A DNA stretch of 64,000 bases, taken from Veillonella atypica KON (GTDB lineage Bacteria; Bacillota; Negativicutes; Veillonellales; Veillonellaceae). The notes beneath the pieces were generated by a model. It was not told the origin of the DNA and ran no database searches. It worked only from the letters and a program-made list of their open reading frames with translations. Numbering within the stretch: the stretch's first letter is position 1; each line of letters begins with the position of its first letter. The stretch spans positions 62,001 through 126,000 of the forward strand of contig NZ_PPDE01000011.1 in NCBI RefSeq assembly GCF_002959915.1, written 5' to 3'. Shown piece by piece: positions 1 through 9,321 of the stretch. Both the position numbers and the translations under genes were made by a program.

Positions 1-831
1 ACCGATACCACTTACGGCCATAATAGGTAAATCGACATCAGTACCAATAGGATGTCCTTCATCACCATTAGCCCATGCCTCAAGTGTATAGACTGCACGT
101 GGTTTATGAATGGTTTCATAAACAGGCTTTTGTGGCGCCATCCGAGCTAATCGTTTTCTAAGTGCTGCAACCAATCCTGGATCAACTTGATCTACTTTTG
201 TAAGCACAATAATATCAGCTCGTGCAAGGCCCTCCATAGGCTCACGTAATAATCCTCTTGGCAATACATGTTCATAGCCAAAAGGATTCGATGCATCGAT
301 TAATACGATATCCTTATCTCGATGCAACGCACGATGTTGAAAACCATCATCCATTACAAGATAATCAGCACCTAACTCTTCAATTGCTATACGTGCCGAT
401 TCTATACGATTACGACCAATAATCACACTAGATTTTGGTAACACCTTTGCTAATAGCCAAGCTTCATCTCCACTTTCCTCAGGCTCTACTAAAATAGATC
501 CATGCTTGGAAATAATTGTATTTTGACTATTATCTTTAGCTCTATAACCACGGCTCAATACAGTTGGATGAAAGCCTTTCTGTCCTAAAATATCACAGAT
601 AAGTCTAACCATTGGAGTTTTACCAGTTCCACCAGCTGTTATATTACCAACACTAATTACAGGTACCGATACTTTTACAACACCTTTATTTGCATCAAAC
701 TTTGCGTTACGCATAGTAACAGCTTTTTTATACCCCTTACTAAGAAGTGATAACCCAGCCCTGGCTACATCGCCTAAGATAGATTGATCTTCGCCGCTTA
801 CAATGCTCTTAAACATATCTTCACCATTCAT
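1..831 (-). CDS. lpxK: Tetraacyldisaccharide 4'-kinase LpxK (3' end cut by window edge)
   Basis: This is the lipid A 4'-kinase, which phosphorylates the disaccharide-1-phosphate made by LpxB at the inner membrane. The frame is open from an ATG at 831 through base 1, so 277 residues are visible and the C-terminus is missing. The P-loop is clear near residues 64-72, in the family context VGNITAGGTGKTP, and the last visible residues read AVSGIG, matching the conserved SGIGNP region of LpxK. A strong AAGGAGG ribosome site precedes the ATG. It follows waaA by 39 bases and is probably the last visible gene of the lpxI-lpxB-msbA-waaA-lpxK unit. Identification is by motif and context. Confidence 0.93.
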   Translation of the reverse strand, partial: MNGEDMFKSIVSGEDQSILGDVARAGLSLLSKGYKKAVTMRNAKFDANKGVVKVSVPVISVGNITAGGTGKTPMVRLICDILGQKGFHPTVLSRGYRAKDNSQNTIISKHGSILVEPEESGDEAWLLAKVLPKSSVIIGRNRIESARIAIEELGADYLVMDDGFQHRALHRDKDIVLIDASNPFGYEHVLPRGLLREPMEGLARADIIVLTKVDQVDPGLVAALRKRLARMAPQKPVYETIHKPRAVYTLEAWANGDEGHPIGTDVDLPIMAVSGIG

Positions 832-870
832 AGTAGGCACCTCCTTCCGTATCGATTACACCAATATTTC

Positions 871-2175
871 TTAAGGAATAATATGATGTGATTCAAATAG
901 TTGACGTAATTCTTGCGTATTGCGACGCGTTGCACCACGATTTTCACGGATAATATCTAAGCAATTCTGCCCCATTTCTTTCGCTAATTCAGGGTGTTTA
1001 CAGAGATGTAAAATCATAGTGGTTAAATCTTTTTGATTTTTAACTTGCTCACATGCATGTCTAGAATGTAAGAGATTAAAAATTTCCTTAAAATTAAACA
1101 TATGTGGGCCCACAATAATAGGTTTTCCATGAGCAGCTGGTTCTAGAATATTGTGCCCCCCTGTTTTAACAAGAGAACCACCTACGAAAATGATATCGCC
1201 TAAGCTGTATAAACGACCAAGTTCCCCTATTGTATCAAGCACTACTACAGGAATTTCCTTATGGACAGGCTCAGTCATATCACTGCGACAAATCGCTTCC
1301 AAGCCATAATGTTTTGCTAAGGCCTGTACATCATGGCCTCTATAAATCTCACGAGGCGCAATAAGTAATCTTGCATTAGGATACTCTACTAAAACCTGTT
1401 TAAAAGATTCAAATACGGCTTCATCTTCCCCCTTATGTGTACTGCCTGCAACGATAATAGGGTGATTATGACCAAATCCAAATTCGTCTAACAAGGCTTG
1501 CTTTTCTTCTTCGGATACTGTCGCATAGGTTTGATCATACTTCATATTGCCAGTAACAGTGATTTCATCAGGGTTCGCACCAAGCTGTGCAATATATTCT
1601 GCATCAAAATTTGATTGCATACAGAATCGTTCGATAGAGCTCAACATTTCACGAGTGAAAGCACTAATGTAGCGATAGCGTTTCATACTGCGATCGGAAA
1701 TACGACCATTCACCATCATAACTGGAATCTTTTCAGACTCAGCGATACGCAAGAAATTTGGCCAAATTTCTGTCTCTACTAATAAAATAGCAATCGGTTT
1801 AATGATATGCAAAATTTTACGTGTTAAGTATGGTAAATCTAAGGGGAAGAAAATTATGCCTTCAGCTTCCGGAATAATTCGATGTGCCATTGCATGACCT
1901 GTAGCCGTAACAACAGATACAACAACTACTGCTTCTGGAAATTCTCGCTTAATCTCTTTTACAAGAGGACTTGTTGCAACAATCTCCCCAACTGATGCAG
2001 CATGAATCCAAATCGCACGACGTCCTTCTATTTTTTTTAGTAATGTAGCAGGCATATATCCTGCACTTTGTTTTATACGCTCATAGAAACCATCTTCAAA
2101 AGCAAGACGATATAGGATAACCGGAATTAGGCCAATCCAATAAAATATGAGCAATACATTATATATCCAGTACAT
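871..2175 (-). CDS. waaA: 3-deoxy-D-manno-octulosonic acid (Kdo) transferase
   Basis: This enzyme adds Kdo from CMP-Kdo to lipid IVA, joining lipid A synthesis to the LPS core. The 434-residue length is normal for WaaA. The N-terminal hydrophobic segment (about residues 4-22) is the usual membrane anchor. The motif IHAASVGE, near residues 57-64, carries the expected catalytic Glu of the GT30 family, and the C-terminal half has the sugar-nucleotide site with GGSLVKTGGHNILEPA. It begins 2 bases after the msbA stop, so translation is probably coupled. Whether one or two Kdo residues are added cannot be read from the sequence. Confidence 0.95.
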   Translation of the reverse strand: MYWIYNVLLIFYWIGLIPVILYRLAFEDGFYERIKQSAGYMPATLLKKIEGRRAIWIHAASVGEIVATSPLVKEIKREFPEAVVVVSVVTATGHAMAHRIIPEAEGIIFFPLDLPYLTRKILHIIKPIAILLVETEIWPNFLRIAESEKIPVMMVNGRISDRSMKRYRYISAFTREMLSSIERFCMQSNFDAEYIAQLGANPDEITVTGNMKYDQTYATVSEEEKQALLDEFGFGHNHPIIVAGSTHKGEDEAVFESFKQVLVEYPNARLLIAPREIYRGHDVQALAKHYGLEAICRSDMTEPVHKEIPVVVLDTIGELGRLYSLGDIIFVGGSLVKTGGHNILEPAAHGKPIIVGPHMFNFKEIFNLLHSRHACEQVKNQKDLTTMILHLCKHPELAKEMGQNCLDIIRENRGATRRNTQELRQLFESHHIIP

Positions 2176-2177
2176 GT

Positions 2178-3908
2178 TTATCCTTTATTAGAGAACTGAA
2201 CGGAATAAAGATGGTTATATAAACCATTTTCCAAGGCTAATAGTTCTTGGTGAGTTCCCTTCTCTACCAATTTACCTTGATTTAATACAACGATTTGATG
2301 TGCATTTTGTACAGTGCTCAAACGATGGGCAATAACAAAGGCTGTACGGCCTTCCATCAAGCGGTCTAACGCTTCTTGTACAAGTTTTTCACTTTCTGTA
2401 TCAAGAGCAGACGTAGCTTCATCCAAAATTAAAATCTTAGGATTCTTCAAGATAGCACGTGCAATTGCAACGCGTTGACGTTGACCACCTGATAAGGAAC
2501 TACCTCGTTCACCTACAATAGTATCGAGACCATCAGGCATCTTATCGACAAACTCTAATACATTCGCCGCCTTAGCTGCTTCGTAAATTTCTTCATCACT
2601 CGCATCTAAGCGACCATATAAAATATTCTCTTTAATGGATGCATTAAATAAAACTGTTTCTTGTGGTACTAACCCAATTTGATTACGCAAAGATTTAAAG
2701 GTTACGGCTTTAATATCTGTACCATCAATTGTTATAGACCCACTCGTAACATCATAAAAACGAGGCAATAGATTGGCTAATGTTGTCTTGCCTGCACCAG
2801 ACGGGCCTACTAAGGCTACGCTTTCACCGGCCTTAACAGACAAGTTAAAATCACATAATGCCATTTTTTCTCCATCATAGGAGAAACTAACGTGATTAAA
2901 ATCTACATCACCTTTGATATCAGGCAATTCTATAGCGTTTTCTTTTTCCACTACATCGGCTTTTGTATCTAAAATATCAAACACACGGTCAGCTGCAGCC
3001 AACGCTTTTTGTATATTACCATAGACTTGGCTCAAACGCTTAACAGGATTTGATAAATTAATAGCATAAATCAAGAATGCTATTAAGGAACCAGCTGTAA
3101 TTGTTCCTGTAACTACAGAATAGCCACCATACCATAGGATGACAGCTACCGCAATCGCTGCAGAGAACTCAACCATAGGACTTAATAAGCTAGTCAATTT
3201 AGTGGCTTTAATAACGGCATTAAAGTTATTTTGATTTTCTACTTCAAAGCGTTTAACTTCAAAACCTTCGCGGGCAAAAGATTTTACGACGCGAATAGCG
3301 GAAATCACCTCTTGCAAAAGAGCCGTAATATCAGCGATACGACCTTGTACATCATGGCCAGCTAAACGCAACTTTTTACCAAATACATTTATGATAATCA
3401 GCACCATTGGTACCGTAATAAATGTAACCAGTGTTAACTTCCAATCGATGAGTAACATGGAAACTAAAGAACCAATTAAGGTAACGGACTCTGTAATGAG
3501 AGATATTAGATTATCCACTACTGCTGATTGAAGAGCAGATACGTCATTTGTAAGATTACTCATGATGACGCCAGTTTTACGGCGATCAAAATAGGATAAG
3601 GACAAGCGTTGTAAATGCTTAAAAATTGCTTCCCGTACATCGATGATAACCCGTTGACCGATATAGGACATATTGTAAGTTTGCCCATATGTGGCAAAGC
3701 CACGAATTAAAAATATCAAAATGATGGCCCCAACGATGAGATTGAGCATAAACATATTTTTATCTTGTAATACTTGGTCAACGACGTTTTTGATTAGCCA
3801 TGGTACTACGAGATATGCTGCAGCTGCTACAATCATGCAAAATACAGCAAATATCATTCGTTTATAATAGGGTCTCACAAAATACAATAAACGTGAGTAA
3901 CTATTCAT
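2178..3908 (-). CDS. msbA: Lipid A export ABC transporter MsbA-like (fused permease/ATPase)
   Basis: A homodimeric ABC exporter half-transporter of 576 residues. The N-terminal half has about six hydrophobic helices. The C-terminal half is a nucleotide-binding domain with Walker A GPSGAGKTT (near residue 367), signature LSGGQRQRVAIARA and Walker B ILILDEATSALD. In this family MsbA flips lipid A-core across the inner membrane. Its position between lpxB (8-base overlap) and waaA makes that substrate much more likely than a drug or peptide, because sequence alone separates MsbA poorly from other exporters. Confidence 0.88.
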   Translation of the reverse strand: MNSYSRLLYFVRPYYKRMIFAVFCMIVAAAAYLVVPWLIKNVVDQVLQDKNMFMLNLIVGAIILIFLIRGFATYGQTYNMSYIGQRVIIDVREAIFKHLQRLSLSYFDRRKTGVIMSNLTNDVSALQSAVVDNLISLITESVTLIGSLVSMLLIDWKLTLVTFITVPMVLIIINVFGKKLRLAGHDVQGRIADITALLQEVISAIRVVKSFAREGFEVKRFEVENQNNFNAVIKATKLTSLLSPMVEFSAAIAVAVILWYGGYSVVTGTITAGSLIAFLIYAINLSNPVKRLSQVYGNIQKALAAADRVFDILDTKADVVEKENAIELPDIKGDVDFNHVSFSYDGEKMALCDFNLSVKAGESVALVGPSGAGKTTLANLLPRFYDVTSGSITIDGTDIKAVTFKSLRNQIGLVPQETVLFNASIKENILYGRLDASDEEIYEAAKAANVLEFVDKMPDGLDTIVGERGSSLSGGQRQRVAIARAILKNPKILILDEATSALDTESEKLVQEALDRLMEGRTAFVIAHRLSTVQNAHQIVVLNQGKLVEKGTHQELLALENGLYNHLYSVQFSNKG

Positions 3909-5046
3909 TAGTTTTCTCCTTACCTAGGTCATAAATCAATTGAGCCACGCGATTAACAGCACCTGACTCACCTAGTTTTTCTTTGACGTTGCGCAATTCG
4001 GAGCGCATATGTTGATTAACTTGCAAATCATCTAGTAGAGGTAAGACGGTATTCACTATAGCATCTACAGAAACATCATCTTGCAATAATTCAGGAATGA
4101 CTTCCTTGCCAGCCACAATATTAGGCAACCCTACATGCGTAAGATTTACGACCATCTTACCGATGCCATATGTAATAGGCGATACCTTATATAATAATAC
4201 AGTTGGCAACTCCATCATCGCTGTTTCTAGTGTAGCAGTGCCCGATGCAGCTAAACATACATCACAGATTTGCATCAAATCATAGGTGTGGTCTTCCGTA
4301 ATCGTTACAGGGACATTTCGTTCACTGATGAAAGCTTCTAATTCACTGCGCTCAATCGTATGAGCACGCGGTAAAAAGAACTGTACATCTTCGTGAGACT
4401 GTAATAAGCGTTCCCCACTTTCAAGCATTACATCCAAGAGGGATAATACCTCTTGTTTTCGACTGCCCGGCATCAATAGAACGCGTTTTGCTTCTGGCCT
4501 AGCCCCAAAGTAGTCCATCGCATCCTCCTTAGTCATGGATGGATGAACGATATCTACTAATGGGTGCCCCACAAATTCTACATCACAATTGAACTTGCGA
4601 TATGCTTCTGCTTCAAACGGAAAAATAGAGGCCACCTTTGTAACAAATTTCTTAATCGTCTTGCCACGGCTGCTATGCCAAGCCCAAATAGTAGGCGCTA
4701 TATAGTACAATACAGGGATTCCTAACTGGTGAGCTACTTCAGCCAATTTCATGTTGAATCCCGGATAATCGATACATACGAGTACGTCTGGTTTTTCTTT
4801 CAACATAACTCGTTTTAAATAGGTGCGTAATTTAAAGAACTTTGGCAATGATTTTATGATTTCTACGATGCCAATAACGCCGAGATTTTTGATATCATAT
4901 ACGATACGAACGCCAGCTTGTTCCATCAAGGTGCCACCCATACCGAACATTTCTATATTGGAATCTATTTGTGAAAGCGCTTTGGCCACGCTAGCGCCAT
5001 GTGTGTCTCCAGACGCTTCGCCAGCAGAAAACATAATTTTCATCAT
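3901..5046 (-). CDS. lpxB: Lipid-A-disaccharide synthase
   Basis: LpxB (GT19) condenses UDP-2,3-diacylglucosamine with lipid X to give the lipid A disaccharide at the cytoplasmic face of the inner membrane. The 381-residue protein opens with the family hallmark FSAGEASGDTHGA and contains MPGSRKQEV and the nucleotide-sugar-binding ASGTATLE segment. It overlaps lpxI by 4 bases upstream and msbA by 8 bases downstream, so the order substrate-maker, condenser, flippase is kept in one operon. Two adjacent Met codons leave a one-residue uncertainty in the start. Confidence 0.96.
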   Translation of the reverse strand: MMKIMFSAGEASGDTHGASVAKALSQIDSNIEMFGMGGTLMEQAGVRIVYDIKNLGVIGIVEIIKSLPKFFKLRTYLKRVMLKEKPDVLVCIDYPGFNMKLAEVAHQLGIPVLYYIAPTIWAWHSSRGKTIKKFVTKVASIFPFEAEAYRKFNCDVEFVGHPLVDIVHPSMTKEDAMDYFGARPEAKRVLLMPGSRKQEVLSLLDVMLESGERLLQSHEDVQFFLPRAHTIERSELEAFISERNVPVTITEDHTYDLMQICDVCLAASGTATLETAMMELPTVLLYKVSPITYGIGKMVVNLTHVGLPNIVAGKEVIPELLQDDVSVDAIVNTVLPLLDDLQVNQHMRSELRNVKEKLGESGAVNRVAQLIYDLGKEKTNE

Positions 5047-5879
5047 AGTTCCTTTCTAGCATCTACAAATGCTTGATCTACAGCACAAATAATAATATTA
5101 TGGCGATTAGCCATTTCTAGTACATCTTCTTGTTGTACAAATATCGTCTTTTCAGCCTCTACAGCCAAAACATTACAACCACTATCAATCATGGACATTA
5201 ATGTCTTAATACCTACAGCAGGCACATCAAAGCGAACATCTTGATTTGGTTTTTCAGTCTTAACGACTACGGCCTCACCTCTACCGAGTTCACCGCCGCG
5301 CAATATGCATTTATCAGTTCCTTCAATAGCCTCAATAGCCATTGCTGCTTTATGCTTTACTACTACAGTTTGACCAATATCAAGCTTGCCCATCTGTTTA
5401 GCCAATTCAAAGCCGAAACAAATATCCTGCCATTGTTCTTCTGTCGGTTGTCGTTTGGTCAACACCCCAACCTTAGGCATGAACGGTTTCAAATACACAG
5501 TTTGATCTAGAACAGAAAAACCTTCTCGTTCAATTTCATCAACAATAGCGAGCATAATAGTATCATCTTTACGATTTTTCAATCGTTTAAGGACACCCAA
5601 AGTTTTTAAATCAGGGAAGGATAAGCCTTTATATAAAATTTCCTTTGTTACCTTCCCGAGCATAGTAAGCTCAGTAACGCCCTCTTTTTTCAAGGTTTTA
5701 AATATTTTACCTAACTTAGCCACACTAATGTTGTAAAAAGCATCCGCTTCTTTCTCTAATATGGGATCCGTATCAGGCACAACTCCGATGACTACAACTT
5801 GATGCCCCAACATATGAGCAGCCCGCATGAACTCAACAGGTAAAACGCCAATACCTGCAATTAAACCTACCTTTGCCAC
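5043..5879 (-). CDS. lpxI: UDP-2,3-diacylglucosamine pyrophosphatase, LpxI type
   Basis: It hydrolyses UDP-2,3-diacylglucosamine to lipid X, providing one of the two substrates of LpxB. The protein belongs to the LpxI (DUF1009) family, unrelated to the LpxH of enterobacteria: it shows GLIAGIGVLPVEF at the N-terminus, the DDTIM segment and DVPAVGIKTL in the C-terminal domain. I place the start at a GTG (5879), because AGGAGG lies 7 bases upstream and residue 1 then matches the family start; the longer frame to 5915 has no such site. That gives 278 residues. The region between it and the lpxA terminator (about 215 bases) is AT-rich and must hold its promoter, but I saw no convincing one. Confidence 0.93.
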   Translation of the reverse strand: MAKVGLIAGIGVLPVEFMRAAHMLGHQVVVIGVVPDTDPILEKEADAFYNISVAKLGKIFKTLKKEGVTELTMLGKVTKEILYKGLSFPDLKTLGVLKRLKNRKDDTIMLAIVDEIEREGFSVLDQTVYLKPFMPKVGVLTKRQPTEEQWQDICFGFELAKQMGKLDIGQTVVVKHKAAMAIEAIEGTDKCILRGGELGRGEAVVVKTEKPNQDVRFDVPAVGIKTLMSMIDSGCNVLAVEAEKTIFVQQEDVLEMANRHNIIICAVDQAFVDARKEL

Positions 5880-6094
5880 GACTATACCTCCTATGTGAAG
5901 CCTTATATGGTCCACAATTTTTCGTCAAATCATTTGTTTTGAGTATAATTTTAAGACATACTCATATACACTATATTGTACTATAAATCACGCCATTTTA
6001 CTATAATTTCAACGCTTTTCTAGCTATAAACGCACTGTATTTTCCTACACTCTTACTCAAAAAGGATGTACCTAAAAAGAGTATAAAATAACCA

Positions 6095-6134
6095 CAAAAA
6101 AACTCTACATTATATAAACATAATGTAGAGTTTC
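6095..6134 (-). terminator. Intrinsic terminator after lpxA
   Basis: A 13-bp perfect stem (left arm about 6100-6112, right arm 6121-6133) is followed on the minus strand by seven T residues. It lies just after the lpxA stop and closes the lpxC-fabZ-lpxA unit. Confidence 0.88.
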
Positions 6135-6137
6135 ATA

Positions 6138-6950
6138 TTAATCACGACGGGTACGCATAATGCCACGATCAGCATTACGTAAAAAGCGTAATAAGTTTTC
6201 AATTTCAACGGAAGAATCAAGTTGCATTTCCATCTCTTCAATAGCTCTAGACAAGCTAAAGCCTGAACGATAAATGATGCGGAACGCTTGCTTCAAGCTA
6301 CGGCGTACCTCTTCCGAAATACCTGCACGAGATAGGCCAACAGAGTTCAATCCGATAACACGAGCTGGTTGACCATCGGCAATAACATAAGGCGGAATAT
6401 CTTGTACCACCTTAGCCATACCGCCAACCATAGCATTACGGCCAATTTTTACAAATTGATGAACACCAGCGAGGCCACCTATAACCACGCGATCTTCAAC
6501 GATAGCATGACCAGCCAAGCCTGCGCAGTTACTCATAATAACATTATTCCCCACAATGCAGTTATGAGCCACATGCGTACACGCTTGTAATAAACAGTTA
6601 TTGCCAACACGTGTTTCTTCGCCTTCTCCAGTAGCGCGGCTAATGGTAACGAATTCACGGATAACCGTTTCATCACCTACGTAACAATAACTTTTCTCGC
6701 CTTTAAATTTTAAATCTTGCGGTTCCAAACCAATGGATGCACCTGGATAGATTTCACAACGTTTACCAATGGTTGTCCAACCACCAATAACTACATTGGC
6801 ACCAATCTGAGTGCCATCCCCTATTTCTACATTTTCCCCGATGACAGCACCAGGTCCAATGACAACATCTTTGCCCAGTTTAGCATTCGGATGCACTATG
6901 GCCGTGTTATGAATGTTGGATTCCGCATTTTCCATGCCTACAACTATCAC
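6138..6950 (-). CDS. lpxA: UDP-N-acetylglucosamine acyltransferase
   Basis: LpxA transfers a 3-hydroxyacyl chain from ACP to UDP-GlcNAc, the first step of lipid A synthesis in the cytoplasm. The sequence is a left-handed beta-helix of hexapeptide repeats through about residue 190, with the catalytic-His segment QACTHVAHNC and the C-terminal helical domain. A GTG at 6950 is chosen as start because AAGGAG is 8 bases upstream; a GTG at 6959 is too close to that site, and an ATG at 6935 is also possible. Length is then 270 residues. It is last in the lpxC-fabZ-lpxA unit, with a strong terminator right after it. Confidence 0.95.
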   Translation of the reverse strand: MIVVGMENAESNIHNTAIVHPNAKLGKDVVIGPGAVIGENVEIGDGTQIGANVVIGGWTTIGKRCEIYPGASIGLEPQDLKFKGEKSYCYVGDETVIREFVTISRATGEGEETRVGNNCLLQACTHVAHNCIVGNNVIMSNCAGLAGHAIVEDRVVIGGLAGVHQFVKIGRNAMVGGMAKVVQDIPPYVIADGQPARVIGLNSVGLSRAGISEEVRRSLKQAFRIIYRSGFSLSRAIEEMEMQLDSSVEIENLLRFLRNADRGIMRTRRD

Positions 6951-6971
6951 TACAATCACTCCTTAAGTCTA

Positions 6972-7397
6972 TTATACAAGGGCAAACATGTATTCACCGC
7001 TAGCACAAAGTTTATCACCCACATAAGCGCGACCTTCAACCTTGCCCATACGGCCCTTAATTTTTACAATGTCCACTTCCATGCGTACAACATCACCAGG
7101 TTTTACCGGATGACGGAAACGTACTTTATCAATGCCTGTAAACATAGGTGTTAATCCACGATTTTCTTCAGGATACAACAAAGCAATGCCACCAACTTGA
7201 GCAATTGCTTCTGTTAATAGTACACCAGGCATAACTGGATTTCCAGGGAAATGGCCTTGGAAGAACAATTCATTGAATGTAGCATTTTTAATGCCCACAG
7301 CACGCTTCATTGGTTCCAATTCAATAATACGATCTACCAATAGCATTGGGTAACGATGTGGTAAAATTTCTAAAATGTCTTCATGGTTAAGAATCAT
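6972..7397 (-). CDS. fabZ: 3-hydroxyacyl-ACP dehydratase FabZ
   Basis: A hot-dog-fold dehydratase of fatty-acid elongation, 141 residues, acting in the cytoplasm. The active-site region GHFPGNPVMPGVLLTEA contains the expected His and Glu. Its ATG overlaps the lpxC stop by 4 bases, and lpxA follows after about 20 bases. FabZ competes with LpxA for 3-hydroxyacyl-ACP, so placing it between lpxC and lpxA couples membrane phospholipid and lipid A supply. This arrangement is known from many Gram-negative genomes. Confidence 0.96.
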   Translation of the reverse strand: MILNHEDILEILPHRYPMLLVDRIIELEPMKRAVGIKNATFNELFFQGHFPGNPVMPGVLLTEAIAQVGGIALLYPEENRGLTPMFTGIDKVRFRHPVKPGDVVRMEVDIVKIKGRMGKVEGRAYVGDKLCASGEYMFALV

Positions 7398-8233
7398 TGC
7401 TGTGTCTCCCTTATTTCTTCTATTATACTATGAGCCAAACGAGAATTGAGTTCATGGCTCGATTTTAACGCAATTACATGTCCCTCAATAGGTCCCAATA
7501 AATATAAATCACCCATCACATCAAGGGCTTTGTGACGAACTAATTCGTCTTCAAATCGTGGGACAGATAAACAGGTTGTATCATCGTATACAAGAGCATT
7601 ATCTGTACTGCCACCCTTTGCCAAGCCCATGGCTTGCAATTGTTCTAATTCTTTTACAAATCCAATGGTTCTAGCTCGGGCAATATGTTCTTGAAAATAC
7701 TCAGGTGTTACATCAAAATCACATTGTTGCGTACCAAGTAGCGGATGTGGATTAATCGATGTAAATGTAACGCGATATCCATCATAAGGTACAATAAGAA
7801 TAAATCTATCGCCATCATAAATGGAATGACTACGTTTCACCTTATACACATGTCGTTCAGCTTGTTGTTCTTCAATTCCCGCCTGAAGGATTAAGTCAAC
7901 AAATACGGCACTACTGCCATCGCCAACAGGTGGCTCAGGAGAGTCCATTTCAACAAAGCAGTTATCAATTTTCATAGCACTGAATGCAGCCATTACGTGT
8001 TCAACAGTGAAAACCTTTGCTTCACCATGTTCCAAAGTAGTAGCGCGCATAGTGTTCGTCACATTATCAATGTGTGCTCGAACGGAGGGGTTTCCCTCTA
8101 TATCTGAGCGCACAAACACAATTCCTGTATTTTCAGGTGCTGGCTTAAAAACCATGGTTACAGGTTCCCCGCTATGAAGGCCAATTCCCTTATATGAAAT
8201 AGCCTGTTTAATTGTTTGTTGGGGCTTACTCAT
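7394..8233 (-). CDS. lpxC: UDP-3-O-acyl-N-acetylglucosamine deacetylase
   Basis: LpxC is the zinc amidase that commits material to lipid A synthesis. The 279-residue protein has the zinc and catalytic motifs EHVMAAF (about residue 79), HKALDVMGDLYLLG (about residue 234) and a C-terminal KSSHELN with the third conserved His. Length fits the shorter non-enterobacterial LpxC proteins. It is first in the lpxC-fabZ-lpxA operon. The promoter at 8284-8312 and an AAAGGA ribosome site precede it. Confidence 0.97.
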   Translation of the reverse strand: MSKPQQTIKQAISYKGIGLHSGEPVTMVFKPAPENTGIVFVRSDIEGNPSVRAHIDNVTNTMRATTLEHGEAKVFTVEHVMAAFSAMKIDNCFVEMDSPEPPVGDGSSAVFVDLILQAGIEEQQAERHVYKVKRSHSIYDGDRFILIVPYDGYRVTFTSINPHPLLGTQQCDFDVTPEYFQEHIARARTIGFVKELEQLQAMGLAKGGSTDNALVYDDTTCLSVPRFEDELVRHKALDVMGDLYLLGPIEGHVIALKSSHELNSRLAHSIIEEIRETQQ

Positions 8234-8283
8234 AAGAATGTCCTTTCATAATCTAATTCCATGTCTACTATACACCATACTGT

Positions 8284-8312
8284 ATTATACCCTATTTGCA
8301 TAGCTGTTACAA
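8284..8312 (-). promoter_or_regulatory. Sigma70-type promoter for lpxC-fabZ-lpxA
   Basis: The minus strand reads TTGTAA (8307-8312), a 17-base spacer and a perfect TATAAT (8284-8289). It sits between the lpxL terminator and the lpxC start, the right place for an independent promoter of the committed lipid A step. Confidence 0.78.
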
Positions 8313-8344
8313 GAATATAGGACTATTTATCAACTGACTAGATG

Positions 8345-8394
8345 TAAAAAATCGGCATTGCAAAGCTTTATTTTAAGACATCTGCAACGCCGAT
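8345..8394 (-). terminator. Intrinsic terminator after the lpxL-type gene
   Basis: An 11-bp stem (8351-8361 with 8384-8394, one G-T pair) with a 22-base loop is followed on the minus strand by TTTTT. It ends the bamA/Skp/lpxD/lpxL unit just before the lpxC promoter. Confidence 0.85.
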
Positions 8395-8411
8395 TATACT
8401 TTTTATATTTT

Positions 8412-9314
8412 TTAATGAAACACATCTGGTGGCGTATCAATCTTGTCACCATAGTAACGACGAGTCCATTTCCAACGATTATGTAGCCAGAACCAATCTT
8501 CTGGATAACGACGAATATAATCCTCAATAAATTCATTGAGTTTAATCGTAGTAATCGCTATATCGCGTTTTTTATCATCTGATTTTTCTACATATAATGG
8601 TGGATGCACTTCAAGTTCATGCTTTCCTGTGTACGGACTATAGTGCATGGTCACAAAAATAATAGGTACATCCTGCATACGTCCTAATACAGCAGGACCA
8701 TCTGCTGTTAACGTTTCATATCCAAAGAATGGTACCAATACGCCATTCTCTCCAGGGTCCTGGTCCATAATCAACCCTAAAAAAGCACCGCTTTTTAAAG
8801 CTTTCACCATATCGCGCACACTCGTCTTATACATTACATGTTGATGCATAAGCTCACGATATTCATTGATAAATTTATCTGCATCGCCGTTTTGTTTTAA
8901 CGCTACAGAAATTAGAGGGTACCCTTCAGAAGCCAGTACACCTCCAAGTAATTCCCAGTTACCGCTATGAAGAGCAGCCAGAATAGCCCCCTTGCCATCA
9001 GCTAAGGCTTCATCCAAAATATCCTTATTGGTAAAGTTGACCATATCTTTATAGGCGCCGTCTTTAATTTCAGGGTATCTCAATACATCGATAATCATAC
9101 GACCAAATCGAGTCGTACTCGCCTTAGCAATTCGTTTTGCTTCAACAGGATCATCAGTGATTTTACAAAACAAAATCTGCCCGATTGCCAACCGCTTCCG
9201 TTTAGGAGGCACAGCAAGCCAAGCAATTTCACCAAGCAATGTACCTAATGCATACTGCCAACTATGGGGCAACATGCAAATAAAGGCACTAAACAACTTC
9301 ATAAACCTATACAT
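8412..9314 (-). CDS. lpxL: Lysophospholipid/lipid A acyltransferase, LpxL (HtrB) family
   Basis: A late acyltransferase that adds a secondary acyl chain to Kdo-lipid A at the inner membrane. The 300-residue protein has a hydrophobic N-terminal segment and the family HX4E catalytic motif in LHSGNWE (about residue 117). MDQDPGENGVLVPFFG and the C-terminal WFWLHNRWK are also typical. It follows lpxD by about 8 bases. The family also contains phosphatidylinositol-mannoside acyltransferases, but the lpx setting argues for lipid A. Only one such gene is visible, so which acyl position it serves is unknown. Confidence 0.88.
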   Translation of the reverse strand: MYRFMKLFSAFICMLPHSWQYALGTLLGEIAWLAVPPKRKRLAIGQILFCKITDDPVEAKRIAKASTTRFGRMIIDVLRYPEIKDGAYKDMVNFTNKDILDEALADGKGAILAALHSGNWELLGGVLASEGYPLISVALKQNGDADKFINEYRELMHQHVMYKTSVRDMVKALKSGAFLGLIMDQDPGENGVLVPFFGYETLTADGPAVLGRMQDVPIIFVTMHYSPYTGKHELEVHPPLYVEKSDDKKRDIAITTIKLNEFIEDYIRRYPEDWFWLHNRWKWTRRYYGDKIDTPPDVFH

Positions 9315-9321
9315 AAACGTA

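Noticed and set aside
5916-6094. Several -35/-10-like pairs upstream of lpxI
   Set aside because: Each pair had poor spacing or a weak hexamer; the region must contain a promoter, but I could not choose one.
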